A stretch of DNA of 64,000 bases from Amorphus coralli DSM 19760 (GCF_000374525.1 NZ_KB894570.1:434001-498000); one strand, 5' to 3'; counted from the stretch's first letter, positions 18,277 to 26,574 are shown. A program made the numbers and translations. Notes: generated from the letters alone by a model not told the origin.

Positions 18277-18908
18277 ATGCCCTCCTTTGCCGGAGCGGCG
18301 CCGTGCGGGTGCATTCGTTTTCGGTGGTGATGGTGTCCGTGTAGCCCGGGAGCGTGGGGGTCGTGCCCAGGCCCGCCGTGCCCATGATCGCCGTGCCCGT
18401 GATCTGCGTGCCCGTGGTCTGCGTGCCGGTGCGGCTCGGGTTCGGGGCCGGCGGCCCCGGTGACCGGCGTGCCCACCACGATGCGGCCGCTGGCAAGCAG
18501 CGGCTTCAGCCGGGCCAGATAGGTAGCCACCGGCCCTTCGAGCCCGACGAACAGGGTCGCGCCGGAGAACCGCACCCGCCAGTGCAGATTGCCCGCGTGG
18601 TAGCCGAGTTCGACGGCCGTCGCCGGGTCGGCGGGCGTCAGCGGCAACCACTCGATCTCGTCGACGCGTACGACGATGATGTGCTCGCCATCGCAGGCGA
18701 GCACCGCGCCGTCATGCAGGCGTTCGCTGCGCGACAGCGCGATGGCGACGTCGGTGCCGTGGTCGGTGACCACCCGCATCCGGCGGCGCGAGACGTCGCC
18801 GGCGCCAAGCCGGACCGTTTCCAGCCGCCCGGCGTGTGCGGCGGAGTGCACCTCGGCGGCAAGAGGCTCGCTGTCGGCGCTTCCGAGGATGGTCTCGATA
18901 CGCAGCAT
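18261..18908 (-). CDS. ureE: Urease accessory nickel chaperone UreE with histidine-rich tail
   Basis: A 215-residue UreE. The N-terminal part (about 1-75) is the peptide-binding-like domain; the nickel-binding domain has LGYHAGNLHWRVRF with the conserved histidine. From about residue 160 the protein becomes a histidine-rich tail with repeated DHGHA/DHGHG units and a HHHH cluster, fitting nickel storage or delivery. The tail is encoded by a 15-base tandem repeat. It is the first urease gene, starting 69 bases after the amiE stop on the same strand, and its end overlaps ureF. Confidence 0.93.
   Translation of the reverse strand: MLRIETILGSADSEPLAAEVHSAAHAGRLETVRLGAGDVSRRRMRVVTDHGTDVAIALSRSERLHDGAVLACDGEHIIVVRVDEIEWLPLTPADPATAVELGYHAGNLHWRVRFSGATLFVGLEGPVATYLARLKPLLASGRIVVGTPVTGAAGPEPEPHRHADHGHADHGHGDHGHGGPGHDPHAPGLHGHHHHRKRMHPHGAAPAKEGICRAS
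18376..18430 (-). repeat. ureE: 15-base tandem repeat encoding the UreE His-Asp-Gly tail
   Basis: Three full copies (18376, 18391, 18406) and a partial copy (18421) of a 15-base unit read on the plus strand as CCGTGCCCATGATCG with one to three changes per copy. The units encode five residues each on the minus strand, giving the HADHG/HGDHG pattern. Copy number may vary between strains. Confidence 0.75.
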
Positions 18909-18977
18909 GACCGGACTCCGTGATGGCAGCCAGGAGGATCGCCGGCCGACGCCCGTCGCGCCGGCCGGTAGGACGGC

Positions 18978-20015
18978 TCAGCGGTGCGAGGTTGTCTCGT
19001 TGGGAATTCCCTCGATGGGACATTCCTCGGTGCCGACTGTGGGCCGGGTCACCCCCTCCACCATCTCGCGCGTGCCGTCCGGATCGGTTACCCAGTTCTT
19101 GTAGAATTCGAACGGACAAACGGCGTGGCCGCGGATGTCGTCGCCGGAGTTGATGGTGCCGGTGTAGCCCCGGTGCAGAAGCTTGAAGAGGTGGTTCTGC
19201 GACTGCATGTTCTTGCGGGAATCGCGGATCAGCGACAGCGACAGCTGGGCATACTGGATGCCCATGTCCTCCTCGCCGCACTCGCCCAGCGTCCGGCCGT
19301 CGAAGCCGACGATGGCGGAATGGCCGAAGTAGGAATAGACGCCGTCGAAGCCGGCCGCGTTGGCAACCGCCACGTAGGTATTGTTGGCCCATGCCATGGC
19401 CTTGGCCATCACCACCTGCTGCTCCTTGGCCGGGTACATGTAGCCCTGGCAGCGGACGATCAGCTCGGCCCCGCGCATGGCGCAGTCGCGCCAGATCTCC
19501 GGATAGTTGCCGTCATCGCAGATGATCAGGCTGATCTTCATGCCCTTCGGTCCTTCGGAGACGAAGGTGCAATCGCCCGGATACCAGCCCTCGATGGGCA
19601 CCCACGGCATGATCTTCCGGTATTTCTGGACGATCTCGCCCTGGTCGTTCATCAGGATCAGGGTGTTGTAGGGCGCCTTGTTCGGGTGCTCCTCGTGCTG
19701 CTCGCCGGTGAGCGAGAACACGCCCCAGACCTTCGCGGTCCGGCACGCCTCTGCGAAGATCTCCGTCTCGTCGCCGGGGATCGTCGACGCCGTCTCGTAC
19801 ATCTCCTTCTGGTCGTACATGATCCCGTGGGTCGAATATTCCGGGAAGATCACGAGATCCATGCCGGGCAGACCCTTCTTCATGCCGATCAGCATGTCGG
19901 CGATGTTCTTCGCGTTGGCGAGGACCTCGGCCTTGGTGTGAAGGCGCGGCATCTTGTAGTTCACGACGGCCACGCCCACCGTGTCGTGGCTGCTGGAGAT
20001 GTCACCGTGCAACAT
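18978..20015 (-). CDS. amiE: Aliphatic amidase AmiE
   Basis: A 345-residue nitrilase-superfamily amidase that hydrolyses short aliphatic amides such as acetamide to ammonia and the acid. The N-terminus [20 protein letters not shown] closely follows Pseudomonas AmiE. The triad falls at the same positions as there: Glu59 (FPEYSTHG), Lys134 (KYRKIMPW) and Cys166 ([11 protein letters not shown]). It does not fit formamidase AmiF, whose N-terminus differs. The ATG at 20015 is preceded by a GAGGA. An ANTAR attenuator lies between amiR and this gene. The amiS/ureI-type membrane protein and amiB often found with amiE are absent. Confidence 0.96.
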   Translation of the reverse strand: MLHGDISSSHDTVGVAVVNYKMPRLHTKAEVLANAKNIADMLIGMKKGLPGMDLVIFPEYSTHGIMYDQKEMYETASTIPGDETEIFAEACRTAKVWGVFSLTGEQHEEHPNKAPYNTLILMNDQGEIVQKYRKIMPWVPIEGWYPGDCTFVSEGPKGMKISLIICDDGNYPEIWRDCAMRGAELIVRCQGYMYPAKEQQVVMAKAMAWANNTYVAVANAAGFDGVYSYFGHSAIVGFDGRTLGECGEEDMGIQYAQLSLSLIRDSRKNMQSQNHLFKLLHRGYTGTINSGDDIRGHAVCPFEFYKNWVTDPDGTREMVEGVTRPTVGTEECPIEGIPNETTSHR

Positions 20016-20332
20016 GTCGGTATCCTCGTTCTGTCCGGTGTGGTTGTTTTTCCCCGCCGCCGCCTGGCGCTGGAGATGTGTCCCGGTCCCGCACGTCCAT
20101 CCCCTGGCGCGCGCTGAAACCCGATCAGTGAAGCCAGTCCTCGGCCGGCCCCTTGCCGGCTCACCCAACCCGTCAGCCGCTGAGATCGGTCCGTTTGCGC
20201 GAATGGCCCTCTGCCTGCGCATGAGGACATCGGCGCGGCTGCGCGCGCTCGCGCCACCCGGTCAGGTCTGTCGGGACTGGGACTTGGTTGCTGGACCGAC
20301 GGCCTTGTCGGCAGATCCAGACAAGCGGAAAC
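20016..20332 (-). other. amiE: Long untranslated leader between the attenuator and amiE
   Basis: A 317-base stretch between the terminator of the attenuator and the amiE start. I see no gene, no second terminator and no strong promoter on the minus strand. A GAGGA ribosome binding site lies just before amiE. Its length is unusual for a gap inside an operon; a further promoter or RNA structure cannot be excluded. Confidence 0.4.
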
Positions 20333-20369
20333 AAAAAAGCCCCGTGAAGGCCGTTGGGCCTTCCGGGGC
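20333..20369 (-). terminator. Intrinsic terminator between amiR and amiE
   Basis: On the minus strand a GC-rich hairpin of 13 base pairs (six plus seven, separated by one bulged base, loop of four) is followed by six T. In plus coordinates the arms are 20339-20352 and 20357-20369 and the A-run is 20333-20338. It would end transcripts coming from amiR unless antiterminated. Its 5' arm is shared with the second ANTAR hairpin. Confidence 0.88.
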
Positions 20370-20404
20370 TGCGTTGCCGCGTGCACCGACATCCTTGTCG
20401 ATGC
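20364..20404 (-). ncRNA. ANTAR two-hairpin antiterminator element upstream of amiE
   Basis: Hairpin 1 (20383-20404) has an eight-pair stem GCAUCGAC/GUCGGUGC with one G-U pair and the six-base loop AAGGAU. Hairpin 2 (20364-20381) has stem CGCGGC/GCCCCG with one C-C mismatch and loop AACGCA. Both loops have A at position 1 and G at position 4, the defining feature of ANTAR target RNAs. The 3' strand of hairpin 2 (20364-20369) is the outer 5' arm of the terminator, so the two structures exclude each other. Confidence 0.8.
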
Positions 20405-20457
20405 CAAATGGTGCGAGATCAGGCCGCTACTGCGACTTTCCTTCGCATGCCCACAAG

Positions 20458-21117
20458 TTAAGCATCATCACCTTTCGGGCGCAAGCGGGATTTCCTCGCG
20501 GCATCCTTCGGTATGGCGGCACCCCCGCCCAGCACGTCGTTTGCGTTGATGATGGCAGCCGCCAGGTCCTCCATGGCCATGCGCTTCGCCATCGCCTGGC
20601 GGCGCAGCATGCCATACGCGTCCTCCTCGGAAATGTTCTGGCTGTTCATGAGGATGGACTTGGCCTTTTGCACCTGCTGCATGCCGGACAGCCTGCGTTC
20701 CAGCTTGCGCGCGCGCTTTTCCGCATCCATGCGCTGCAGCCACAGGCTTCGGGCGACAGTCAGGTTGGACAGGAGACCAAACGGCCGGATCGGGCGCTCG
20801 ACGATCGCAAGCGCCCCGCTCTCCAGCACGATCTGCAGCGTGCTGGGGTCCTCGTAGCCGACGATGGCGATGATGGTCGGCTGGATCTGGCCGCCGCGCT
20901 GACGGGTCAGCTTGCGGATCTTCTCGCGCGCCTCGTACTCGATGGCCAGCACCACGACGTCCGCCGTCGGCGAGAACTCGTCGGGCACCGGCCACTGGGT
21001 CTCCGTCAGGCAGCCGATGCGGTGAAACTGGTCCACCAGGCTCTGCCCCTCCGCGTCCGGCGGGTGAATGACCTGGACGCGAAGCCCCCGAAGATCGCGC
21101 AGTACCTGGATAGCCAC
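20458..21117 (-). CDS. amiR: AmiR-type ANTAR antitermination regulator
   Basis: A 219-residue protein. Residues 1 to about 125 form a pseudo-receiver domain without an obvious phosphorylation pocket (VVVLAIEYEAREKIRK, IIAIVGYEDPSTLQ). A coiled coil follows (about 128-148, QRMDAEKRARKLERRL). The C-terminal ANTAR domain covers about 150-192 (KAKSILMNSQNISEEDAYGM, RRQAMAKRMAMEDLAAAI). In Pseudomonas AmiR is held inactive by AmiC and, when amide binds AmiC, binds leader RNA to prevent termination. The GTG at 21117 begins 20 bases after the amiC stop. Two matching RNA targets lie in the amiC leader and before amiE. Confidence 0.95.
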   Translation of the reverse strand: MAIQVLRDLRGLRVQVIHPPDAEGQSLVDQFHRIGCLTETQWPVPDEFSPTADVVVLAIEYEAREKIRKLTRQRGGQIQPTIIAIVGYEDPSTLQIVLESGALAIVERPIRPFGLLSNLTVARSLWLQRMDAEKRARKLERRLSGMQQVQKAKSILMNSQNISEEDAYGMLRRQAMAKRMAMEDLAAAIINANDVLGGGAAIPKDAARKSRLRPKGDDA

Positions 21118-21137
21118 CTTGTCGATCCCCCGAACGT

Positions 21138-22304
21138 TCAGGCCCGCCGGCTCTCGAAGGCCAGGCTGGACCAGTCGTCGATGCTCGGCGACAGGAAATA
21201 GGGATCCGGCTTGATGCCCACCGGAGGCGCCCAGACGATCTCGAAGGCGCCATCCGCGCCAACGCGTCCGATCTTCGGCCAGAGGTAGGTGTGATTGTTC
21301 TCCGGCTCGATCTTCACGCGTCCCTGCGGCGCGTCGTACTCACTCCCCTTGAGAGCATCCAGCAGCGCTTCCGGCGCATCCGTATCAGCGGAGGCCAGGG
21401 CCCGGGCAAACAGGTGAACCTGAAAATAGGCGGCTTCGGCACTCGCCGCCACCGGGGCCGAATGGCCGTATTTCAGCTTGAAGGCCGACACGAAGGATCT
21501 CGCCGACGAGGTGGTGAGGCTCTCGAAGAAGGGGGCCGAGGTGATATGGCCTTCCGCATCCCCCGGCTCCATCTGGGCGATTTCCGCCTCGCTGGTCGTC
21601 AGGCTTGCAATCGGCATGCGCGCGGGATCGAAACCCGCCTCTCTGTACGCCTGGTAGAGCTGCGCCGTTCCCGCCCCGACAACGGTGGAGAAGATCACGT
21701 CCGGCTCGTGCTTGCGGACTTCCCGCACGAAGCGCTCGAAATCCTTCTCGCCCGGCTCGAGCGGGATGTAGATTTCGTTGAGCACCCTGCCCTTGGCGCT
21801 CACCACCAGGTCGGACATGACCCGGTTGGATTCGTAGGGAAAGACATAGTTCGAGCCCACCAGCAGGAACCGGTTTCCGTGCGCCTCTAGCAGGTACTTG
21901 AGCAGCGGCAGCGCGTTCTGGTTCGGCGCGGCGCCGGAATAGATGCAGCGCGGCGAATACTCGAACCCCTCGTAGAGCGTGGAGTAGAACAGCAGCCCGT
22001 TGCGGGCCTCCACCACCGGCAGCAGCGCCTTGCGCGTGCTCGACATGTAGCAGCCGAAGATCACCCGGACCCCGTCCCGGTCGATCAACGCCTCGCCCAA
22101 CTCCGCGTAGCGTTTCGGGTTGGAGGCCGGATCGTGCATGACCGGTTCGATCGGGCGGCCGTTGACCCCGCCGGCTGCATTGATCTCGTCGATGGCCAGA
22201 AGCGTCGCGTTCAGCTGGGAGCGTTCGATCGCCGCCGTGACACCGCTCTGGGAGAACAGCACGCCGACTCTCCAAGGCGTCCCTGAACTCGAACCTCCTG
22301 CCAC
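21138..22304 (-). CDS. amiC: Amide-sensing periplasmic-binding-fold protein AmiC
   Basis: A 388-residue type I periplasmic-binding-fold protein of the AmiC/UrtA/FmdD group. It has RVGVLFSQSGVTAAIERSQL, GCYMSSTRKALLPVVE, YEGFEYSPRCIYSGAAPNQN, STVVGAGTAQLYQA and IASLTTSEAEIAQMEPGDAE, matching Pseudomonas AmiC along its length. There is no signal peptide with the GTG at 22304, which fits AmiC as a cytoplasmic sensor rather than a transporter protein. That GTG is chosen because GGAGGG precedes it by four bases, directly after the leader T-run. AmiC binds AmiR and releases it when amide is bound. It is first in the operon. Confidence 0.92.
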   Translation of the reverse strand: MAGGSSSGTPWRVGVLFSQSGVTAAIERSQLNATLLAIDEINAAGGVNGRPIEPVMHDPASNPKRYAELGEALIDRDGVRVIFGCYMSSTRKALLPVVEARNGLLFYSTLYEGFEYSPRCIYSGAAPNQNALPLLKYLLEAHGNRFLLVGSNYVFPYESNRVMSDLVVSAKGRVLNEIYIPLEPGEKDFERFVREVRKHEPDVIFSTVVGAGTAQLYQAYREAGFDPARMPIASLTTSEAEIAQMEPGDAEGHITSAPFFESLTTSSARSFVSAFKLKYGHSAPVAASAEAAYFQVHLFARALASADTDAPEALLDALKGSEYDAPQGRVKIEPENNHTYLWPKIGRVGADGAFEIVWAPPVGIKPDPYFLSPSIDDWSSLAFESRRA

Positions 22305-22314
22305 AACACCCTCC

Positions 22315-22355
22315 AAAAAAAAGCTCCCGAGTCTCCGGAGGGAGACGCGAGAGCT
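22315..22355 (-). terminator. Intrinsic terminator in the amiC leader
   Basis: On the minus strand a 15-position stem (one G-U pair and one C-U mismatch, loop of four) is followed by eight T. Plus coordinates: arms 22322-22336 and 22341-22355, A-run 22315-22322. It ends directly before the amiC ribosome binding site, so it would block the operon unless antiterminated. Confidence 0.9.
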
Positions 22356-22390
22356 CCATTGCTCGCTCGACGGCGGGTCGGCGCTGACCC
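22351..22390 (-). ncRNA. ANTAR two-hairpin antiterminator element in the amiC leader
   Basis: Hairpin 1 (22375-22390) is GGGUC-AGCGCC-GACCC, a five-pair stem with a six-base loop. Hairpin 2 (22351-22364) is GAGC-AAUGGA-GCUC, a four-pair stem with a six-base loop. Both loops have A at position 1 and G at position 4. They are separated by ten bases. The 3' strand of hairpin 2 (22351-22354) lies in the 5' arm of the terminator (22341-22355), giving the standard mutually exclusive ANTAR arrangement. Confidence 0.8.
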
Positions 22391-22573
22391 TTCCCGTCAC
22401 ATTAGGCCACCGAGATCGGCGAACGCAAATCACCGTTGCGGTGCGCTCCGATCCGGACGCCCCGATCCTGGCCACAAGCGGTGCGTTCCCGTCCGCACCG
22501 CGCGATCGGGAATGGACCATGACGGCCGGGGCTGCGAAGATCGCCGCCGCCCGAAAACCGGAACCGGATCGCC

Positions 22574-23596
22574 ATGCCCAACTCCGTCCTCGTCGAAGTC
22601 ACCCGCGGCCTGCGCGTCGAATCCCGCCATCGCGGCTCCATCGCCATCGTCGATGCCGGCGGCACCACCCGGCTCGCCCTCGGCGAGATCGACGAGCCGG
22701 TGTTTCCGCGCTCAGCCGTCAAGATCTTCCAGGCGCTGCCGCTGATCGAAAGCGGCGCCGCCGACCGCGCCGGCCTCAGCCAGGCCGAGCTGGCGGTCAC
22801 CTGCGCCTCCCACAACGGCGAGGAGGGGCATGTGGCCGCCGCCCGGTCGATTCTCGCCAAGGCGGGTGCGGCCGAAAGCGCGCTGGAGTGCGGACCGCAG
22901 TGGCCGGCGCTTGGTCCCGACCAGGACCGGATCCGCCATGCCCACGCCCAGCCGGGCGCCCTGCACAACAACTGCTCCGGCAAGCACGCCGGTTTCGTCT
23001 GCGCCGTCAAGCACATGGGCCAGCCGCTTGAAGGCTATGTCCGCGAGGACCATCCGCTGCAGGTGCAGATCCACGACATCCTCTCCGAGCTCACCGGCGC
23101 CAGTCTCGACGCCGATGTCTGCGGCATCGACGGCTGTTCCATCCCGACCTGGGCCATTCCGGTAGAGCGTCTGGCCGGCGCCTTTGCCGGTCTCGCCAGC
23201 GGCACCGGCATGGCACCGGAGCGCGCGGCGGCCCTGACCCGGCTGCGCAAGGCCTGCGCCGCGCATCCGTTCGAGGTGGCCGGTACCGACCGGTTCTGCA
23301 CCGACGTTATGGGCCATTTCGGCGAGGTCGCCTACGTGAAGACCGGCGCCGAGGGCGTCTATTGCGCCGCCCTGCCCGGGCTCGGCCTGGGCGTTGCCAT
23401 CAAGATCGATGACGGCGCGACGCGCGGCTCCGAGGCGGTGATGGCCGCCGTCCTGCAGAGCCTCGTCGCCCGCTCCAGCGACGACCGCTCCTTCCTCGAC
23501 CGCTGGGCACGCCAGCCGGTGGAGACCCGGCGCGGGGTTGTCGCCGGCACGATCCGGCCGGGCGAGCCGCTGGCCGACGCCCTGGCGGACCTCTGA
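22574..23596 (+). CDS. ansA: L-asparaginase, Rhizobium etli AnsA / ReAV type
   Basis: A 340-residue asparaginase of the Asparaginase_II family (PF06089), unrelated to the E. coli enzymes. The catalytic Ser-Lys pairs known from the R. etli ReAV structure are in RSAVKIFQ (Ser47, Lys50) and around CASHNGEE (Ser79). The metal or activity cysteines and lysine are in NNCSGKHAG (Cys134, Lys137) and CGIDGCSIP (Cys188). It hydrolyses asparagine to aspartate and ammonia. It is divergent from amiC, with a 269-base interval, and so belongs to the nitrogen-scavenging cluster. Confidence 0.9.
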   Translation: MPNSVLVEVTRGLRVESRHRGSIAIVDAGGTTRLALGEIDEPVFPRSAVKIFQALPLIESGAADRAGLSQAELAVTCASHNGEEGHVAAARSILAKAGAAESALECGPQWPALGPDQDRIRHAHAQPGALHNNCSGKHAGFVCAVKHMGQPLEGYVREDHPLQVQIHDILSELTGASLDADVCGIDGCSIPTWAIPVERLAGAFAGLASGTGMAPERAAALTRLRKACAAHPFEVAGTDRFCTDVMGHFGEVAYVKTGAEGVYCAALPGLGLGVAIKIDDGATRGSEAVMAAVLQSLVARSSDDRSFLDRWARQPVETRRGVVAGTIRPGEPLADALADL

Positions 23597-23620
23597 CCCG
23601 GCCGGCAGCCCGCAACCGCT

Positions 23621-25417
23621 TCAGAACGCGAGCAGCTCCGCCGATGCCGAGGCGATCGCATCGCCGCCCTCCTCGATCTCCCGGCGCAGCGCCGCCGTCG
23701 CGGTGAGCAGCGTGGTGGCGAAGAAACGCGCAACGAGGACACGGCGGTTCGCGTCAAGCGACGCCTCCCCGGCACCGGCCTCCACCGAGATGAGCGCCCC
23801 CTTGGCCAGCGCGACGCCACCGGCGGTCAGCCCGGCGAGCCGCAGGAACGGCGTGGCACCGGCCAGCGCCTCAGGCACCCGTCCGTCGGCCCGCGCCGCG
23901 GCAAGCCAGGTCGCCGCCGCCTCCAGATCGGCAATGGCCGCCAGGAGCCGGTCGCCGAGCCCATCGAGCGACGCCTCGTTGGAGCCCCGCACCCGCTCCG
24001 CGTCGTCCCGCAGGTCCTGCACCCAGGCGGAAAACACCGCGCCGTCCGCCAGCGGCAGCTTGCGCATGGCCAGGTCGATGGCCTGGATGCCGTTGGTCCC
24101 CTCGTAGATCGGAAAGATGCGGGCATCGCGGAGATATTGCGCGGCTCCGGTCTCCTCCACGTAACCCATGCCGCCATGGACCTGGACACCGAGCGAGGCG
24201 ACCTCGACGCCGACATCGGTGGAAAACGCCTTGGCGATCGGGGTCAGCAGGTCGGCGCGGCCCTGCCAGAAGCGCGCCGCCTCTCCCTCCATGCCATCCG
24301 CCCGGTCGATCGCGACCGCGCAGGAATAGGCGATTGCGCGCGCGGCCTGGGTCAGCCCACGCATGGTGAGCAGCATCCGCTTTACGTCCGGGTGCTCCAC
24401 GATGGGCGACATGCCGGCGCCCTCAGCCCCCGGCGCCCGCCCCTGCGTCCGTTCGGCCGCATAGGCCGACGCTTTCTGCAGGGCTCGCTCGGCAATGCCC
24501 ACGCCCTGCAGGCCGACCGCGAGCCGGGCGTTGTTCATCATCGTGAACATGCAGGCGAGGCCCCGGTTTTCCTCGCCGACGAGCCAGCCCACAGCCCCGT
24601 CGCCCCCGTCGCCGTAGCCCATGGTGCAGGTAGGCGAGCCGTGAATGCCCAGCTTGTGCTCGATGGCGCGCACCGCTACGTCGTTGCGCGCCCCCAGCGA
24701 TCCGTCGTCGTTGACCAGGTATTTTGGCACAAGGAACAGCGAGATTCCCCGTGTCCCTGCCGGTGCGTCCGGCAGGCGTGCGAGCACCAGATGGACGATG
24801 TTCTCCGTCAGGTCGTGGTCGCCATAGGTGATGTAGATCTTCTCGCCGAAGACCCGGTAGCTGCCGTCCTCGGCGCGTTCCGCCCGGCTGCGCAATGCTC
24901 CCACGTCGGAGCCCGCCTGCGGTTCCGTCAGGTTCATCGTGCCCGCCCAGCGGCCGGAAACCAGCGGTTCCAGATAGCGCGCCTTCAACGCGTCCGAGGC
25001 ATGCGCCTCGATGGCCTCGATGGCGCCTGCCGTCAGGATGGGCCCGATGGCGAAGGCCGGCGAGGCCTGGTTCCACATTTCCACGACCGCCGCGTAGAGC
25101 GCCATGGGCAAATTCTGGCCGCCATGCTCCGACGGCCCGGTCAGCGCCGACCAGCCGCCCGCCACCCAGCCGTCGTAGGCCTCCTTCCAGCCGGGCGGCA
25201 TGGTCACGGCCCCGTCCTTCAGCGGTGTGCCGTGCCGGTCGCCGACGACGTTCAGCGGCTCGATCTCACCGGCGGCGAACCGGCCCGCCTCGGCGAGGAT
25301 CGCATCCACGAGATCGTCGGAGAGATCGGGGAAAAGCCCTTCCTCGATGGCCCGGTCGAGGCCGGCAACCGACTTGAGCGTGAATGCGATCTCGTCTACG
25401 GGCGCACGGTAGGCCAT
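23621..25417 (-). CDS. Acyl-CoA dehydrogenase, long (DmdC-like) form
   Basis: A 598-residue flavoprotein. N-terminal acyl-CoA dehydrogenase domains are followed by the middle domain (NLTEPQAGSDVGALRSRAER, IYITYGDHDLTENIVHLVLA) and the C-terminal helical domain with IFPIYEGTNGIQAIDLAMRK, which holds the catalytic glutamate. The extra C-terminal region of about 120 residues and the length are typical of the DmdC/AcdA-like subgroup, which includes 3-methylmercaptopropionyl-CoA dehydrogenases. The actual acyl-CoA cannot be read from the sequence. It is convergent with the asparaginase gene and divergent from the Sua5-type gene. Confidence 0.88.
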   Translation of the reverse strand: MAYRAPVDEIAFTLKSVAGLDRAIEEGLFPDLSDDLVDAILAEAGRFAAGEIEPLNVVGDRHGTPLKDGAVTMPPGWKEAYDGWVAGGWSALTGPSEHGGQNLPMALYAAVVEMWNQASPAFAIGPILTAGAIEAIEAHASDALKARYLEPLVSGRWAGTMNLTEPQAGSDVGALRSRAERAEDGSYRVFGEKIYITYGDHDLTENIVHLVLARLPDAPAGTRGISLFLVPKYLVNDDGSLGARNDVAVRAIEHKLGIHGSPTCTMGYGDGGDGAVGWLVGEENRGLACMFTMMNNARLAVGLQGVGIAERALQKASAYAAERTQGRAPGAEGAGMSPIVEHPDVKRMLLTMRGLTQAARAIAYSCAVAIDRADGMEGEAARFWQGRADLLTPIAKAFSTDVGVEVASLGVQVHGGMGYVEETGAAQYLRDARIFPIYEGTNGIQAIDLAMRKLPLADGAVFSAWVQDLRDDAERVRGSNEASLDGLGDRLLAAIADLEAAATWLAAARADGRVPEALAGATPFLRLAGLTAGGVALAKGALISVEAGAGEASLDANRRVLVARFFATTLLTATAALRREIEEGGDAIASASAELLAF

Positions 25418-25554
25418 AAGGGTCTCCCTGGGGCGATGGTCCGGCGCCCCCTTGCGGTTCCGGCCGGCCTCGCCTGAGTTGTTTGTCCCGGTGCGCGGCC
25501 TGTCCCGGTCCGCACCTCTTGTGCCTCACACTAGAAAGCCGCCGCGTTCCGTCA

Positions 25555-26574
25555 ATGGCCGTCCCCCACGCCCCCAGCACCGCCGCGCGACCCCGGATCG
25601 CCCGGCTCGTCCGTCCCGCTGACGATGCGGAGGCCTTTGCGGCCGCCGTCGCGGCGCTCGAGGCCGGCGACCTGGTCGCGGTCCCGACCGAAACCGTCTA
25701 CGGCCTGGCCTGCGACGCGACCAATCCGGACGCTGTCGCGCGGCTCTATGCCGCAAAGGGCCGGCCGGCCATCAACCCGCTCATCGCCCACGTGGCGGAT
25801 GCGAACGCCGCCGCCCGCGAGGCCGTTTTCGACGACCGGGCCCGGCTTCTCGCCGAAGCCTTCTGGCCCGGCCCGCTTACCCTGGTCCTGCCCCGGCGAT
25901 CCGACAGCGCCATCGCCCCTTCCGCCTGCGCGGGTCTGACGAGCGTCGCGCTCCGGGTCCCCGCCGCGCCCCTGATGCAGGGACTGTCCACCGCGCTCGG
26001 CCGACCCGTTTCCGCCCCCAGCGCCAACCGCTCGGGCCGCATCAGCACCACCACGGCCGACGCCGTCCTCGACGAGGTCGGAGACGCAGTGGCGGTCGTG
26101 CTCGACGCGGGGCCGTGCCGGATCGGGGTCGAATCGACCATTGTCGGTCTAACCGACGGCCCGGCGCGCCTGCTGCGGCCCGGCGGCATCGCCCGTGCCG
26201 CCATCGAGGAGGTCCTCGGAGCACCGCTTGCCGATCCTCCGGCCGGATCCGCGTCCGCCCCCTCCGCTCCGGGCCTGCTCACCTCGCACTACGCGCCGCG
26301 CGCGGCCGTGCGTCTCGATGCGGTCGAGATCGATCCCGGCGAGGCCTGTCTGGCCTTCGGCGACATCGTTCCGGCCGGCAGCGTACATGCCGTTGCGTTT
26401 GAAAATCTGAGCCCTGCCGGGGACTTGCACGAGGCGGCTGCGAATCTCTTCGCCGCGCTGCGCCGGCTGGATGCCTCCGGCGCACACACGATCGCGGTGG
26501 CTCCCATCCCCGATACCGGGCTCGGCGAAGCCATCCGCGACCGGCTGGAACGCGCCGCCGCCCCGAGGTCCTGA
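25555..26574 (+). CDS. L-threonylcarbamoyladenylate synthase, long Sua5 form
   Basis: A 339-residue protein with an N-terminal Sua5/YciO/YrdC domain and a C-terminal Sua5 domain of about 120 residues. It makes threonylcarbamoyl-AMP from threonine, bicarbonate and ATP for the t6A37 modification of ANN-decoding tRNAs. PTETVYGLACDA, RLYAAKGRPAINPLIAHV, WPGPLTLVLPRR, PVSAPSANRSGR and GVESTIVGL are family landmarks; PGLLTSHYAPRAAVRLDA opens the C-terminal domain. The ATG at 25555 is preferred over an upstream GTG-type start because the added residues have no family counterpart. Confidence 0.9.
   Translation: MAVPHAPSTAARPRIARLVRPADDAEAFAAAVAALEAGDLVAVPTETVYGLACDATNPDAVARLYAAKGRPAINPLIAHVADANAAAREAVFDDRARLLAEAFWPGPLTLVLPRRSDSAIAPSACAGLTSVALRVPAAPLMQGLSTALGRPVSAPSANRSGRISTTTADAVLDEVGDAVAVVLDAGPCRIGVESTIVGLTDGPARLLRPGGIARAAIEEVLGAPLADPPAGSASAPSAPGLLTSHYAPRAAVRLDAVEIDPGEACLAFGDIVPAGSVHAVAFENLSPAGDLHEAAANLFAALRRLDASGAHTIAVAPIPDTGLGEAIRDRLERAAAPRS

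Noticed and set aside
18340-18440. Repeated GTGCCCGTG blocks as a possible CRISPR or regulatory repeat
   Set aside because: The repeats are in frame inside ureE and explain its histidine-rich tail; there are no spacers or separate repeats.
18978-20015. Formamidase (AmiF) or general nitrilase as the identity of the amidase
   Set aside because: The N-terminus and the Glu59/Lys134/Cys166 positions follow AmiE, and the gene sits with amiC and amiR.
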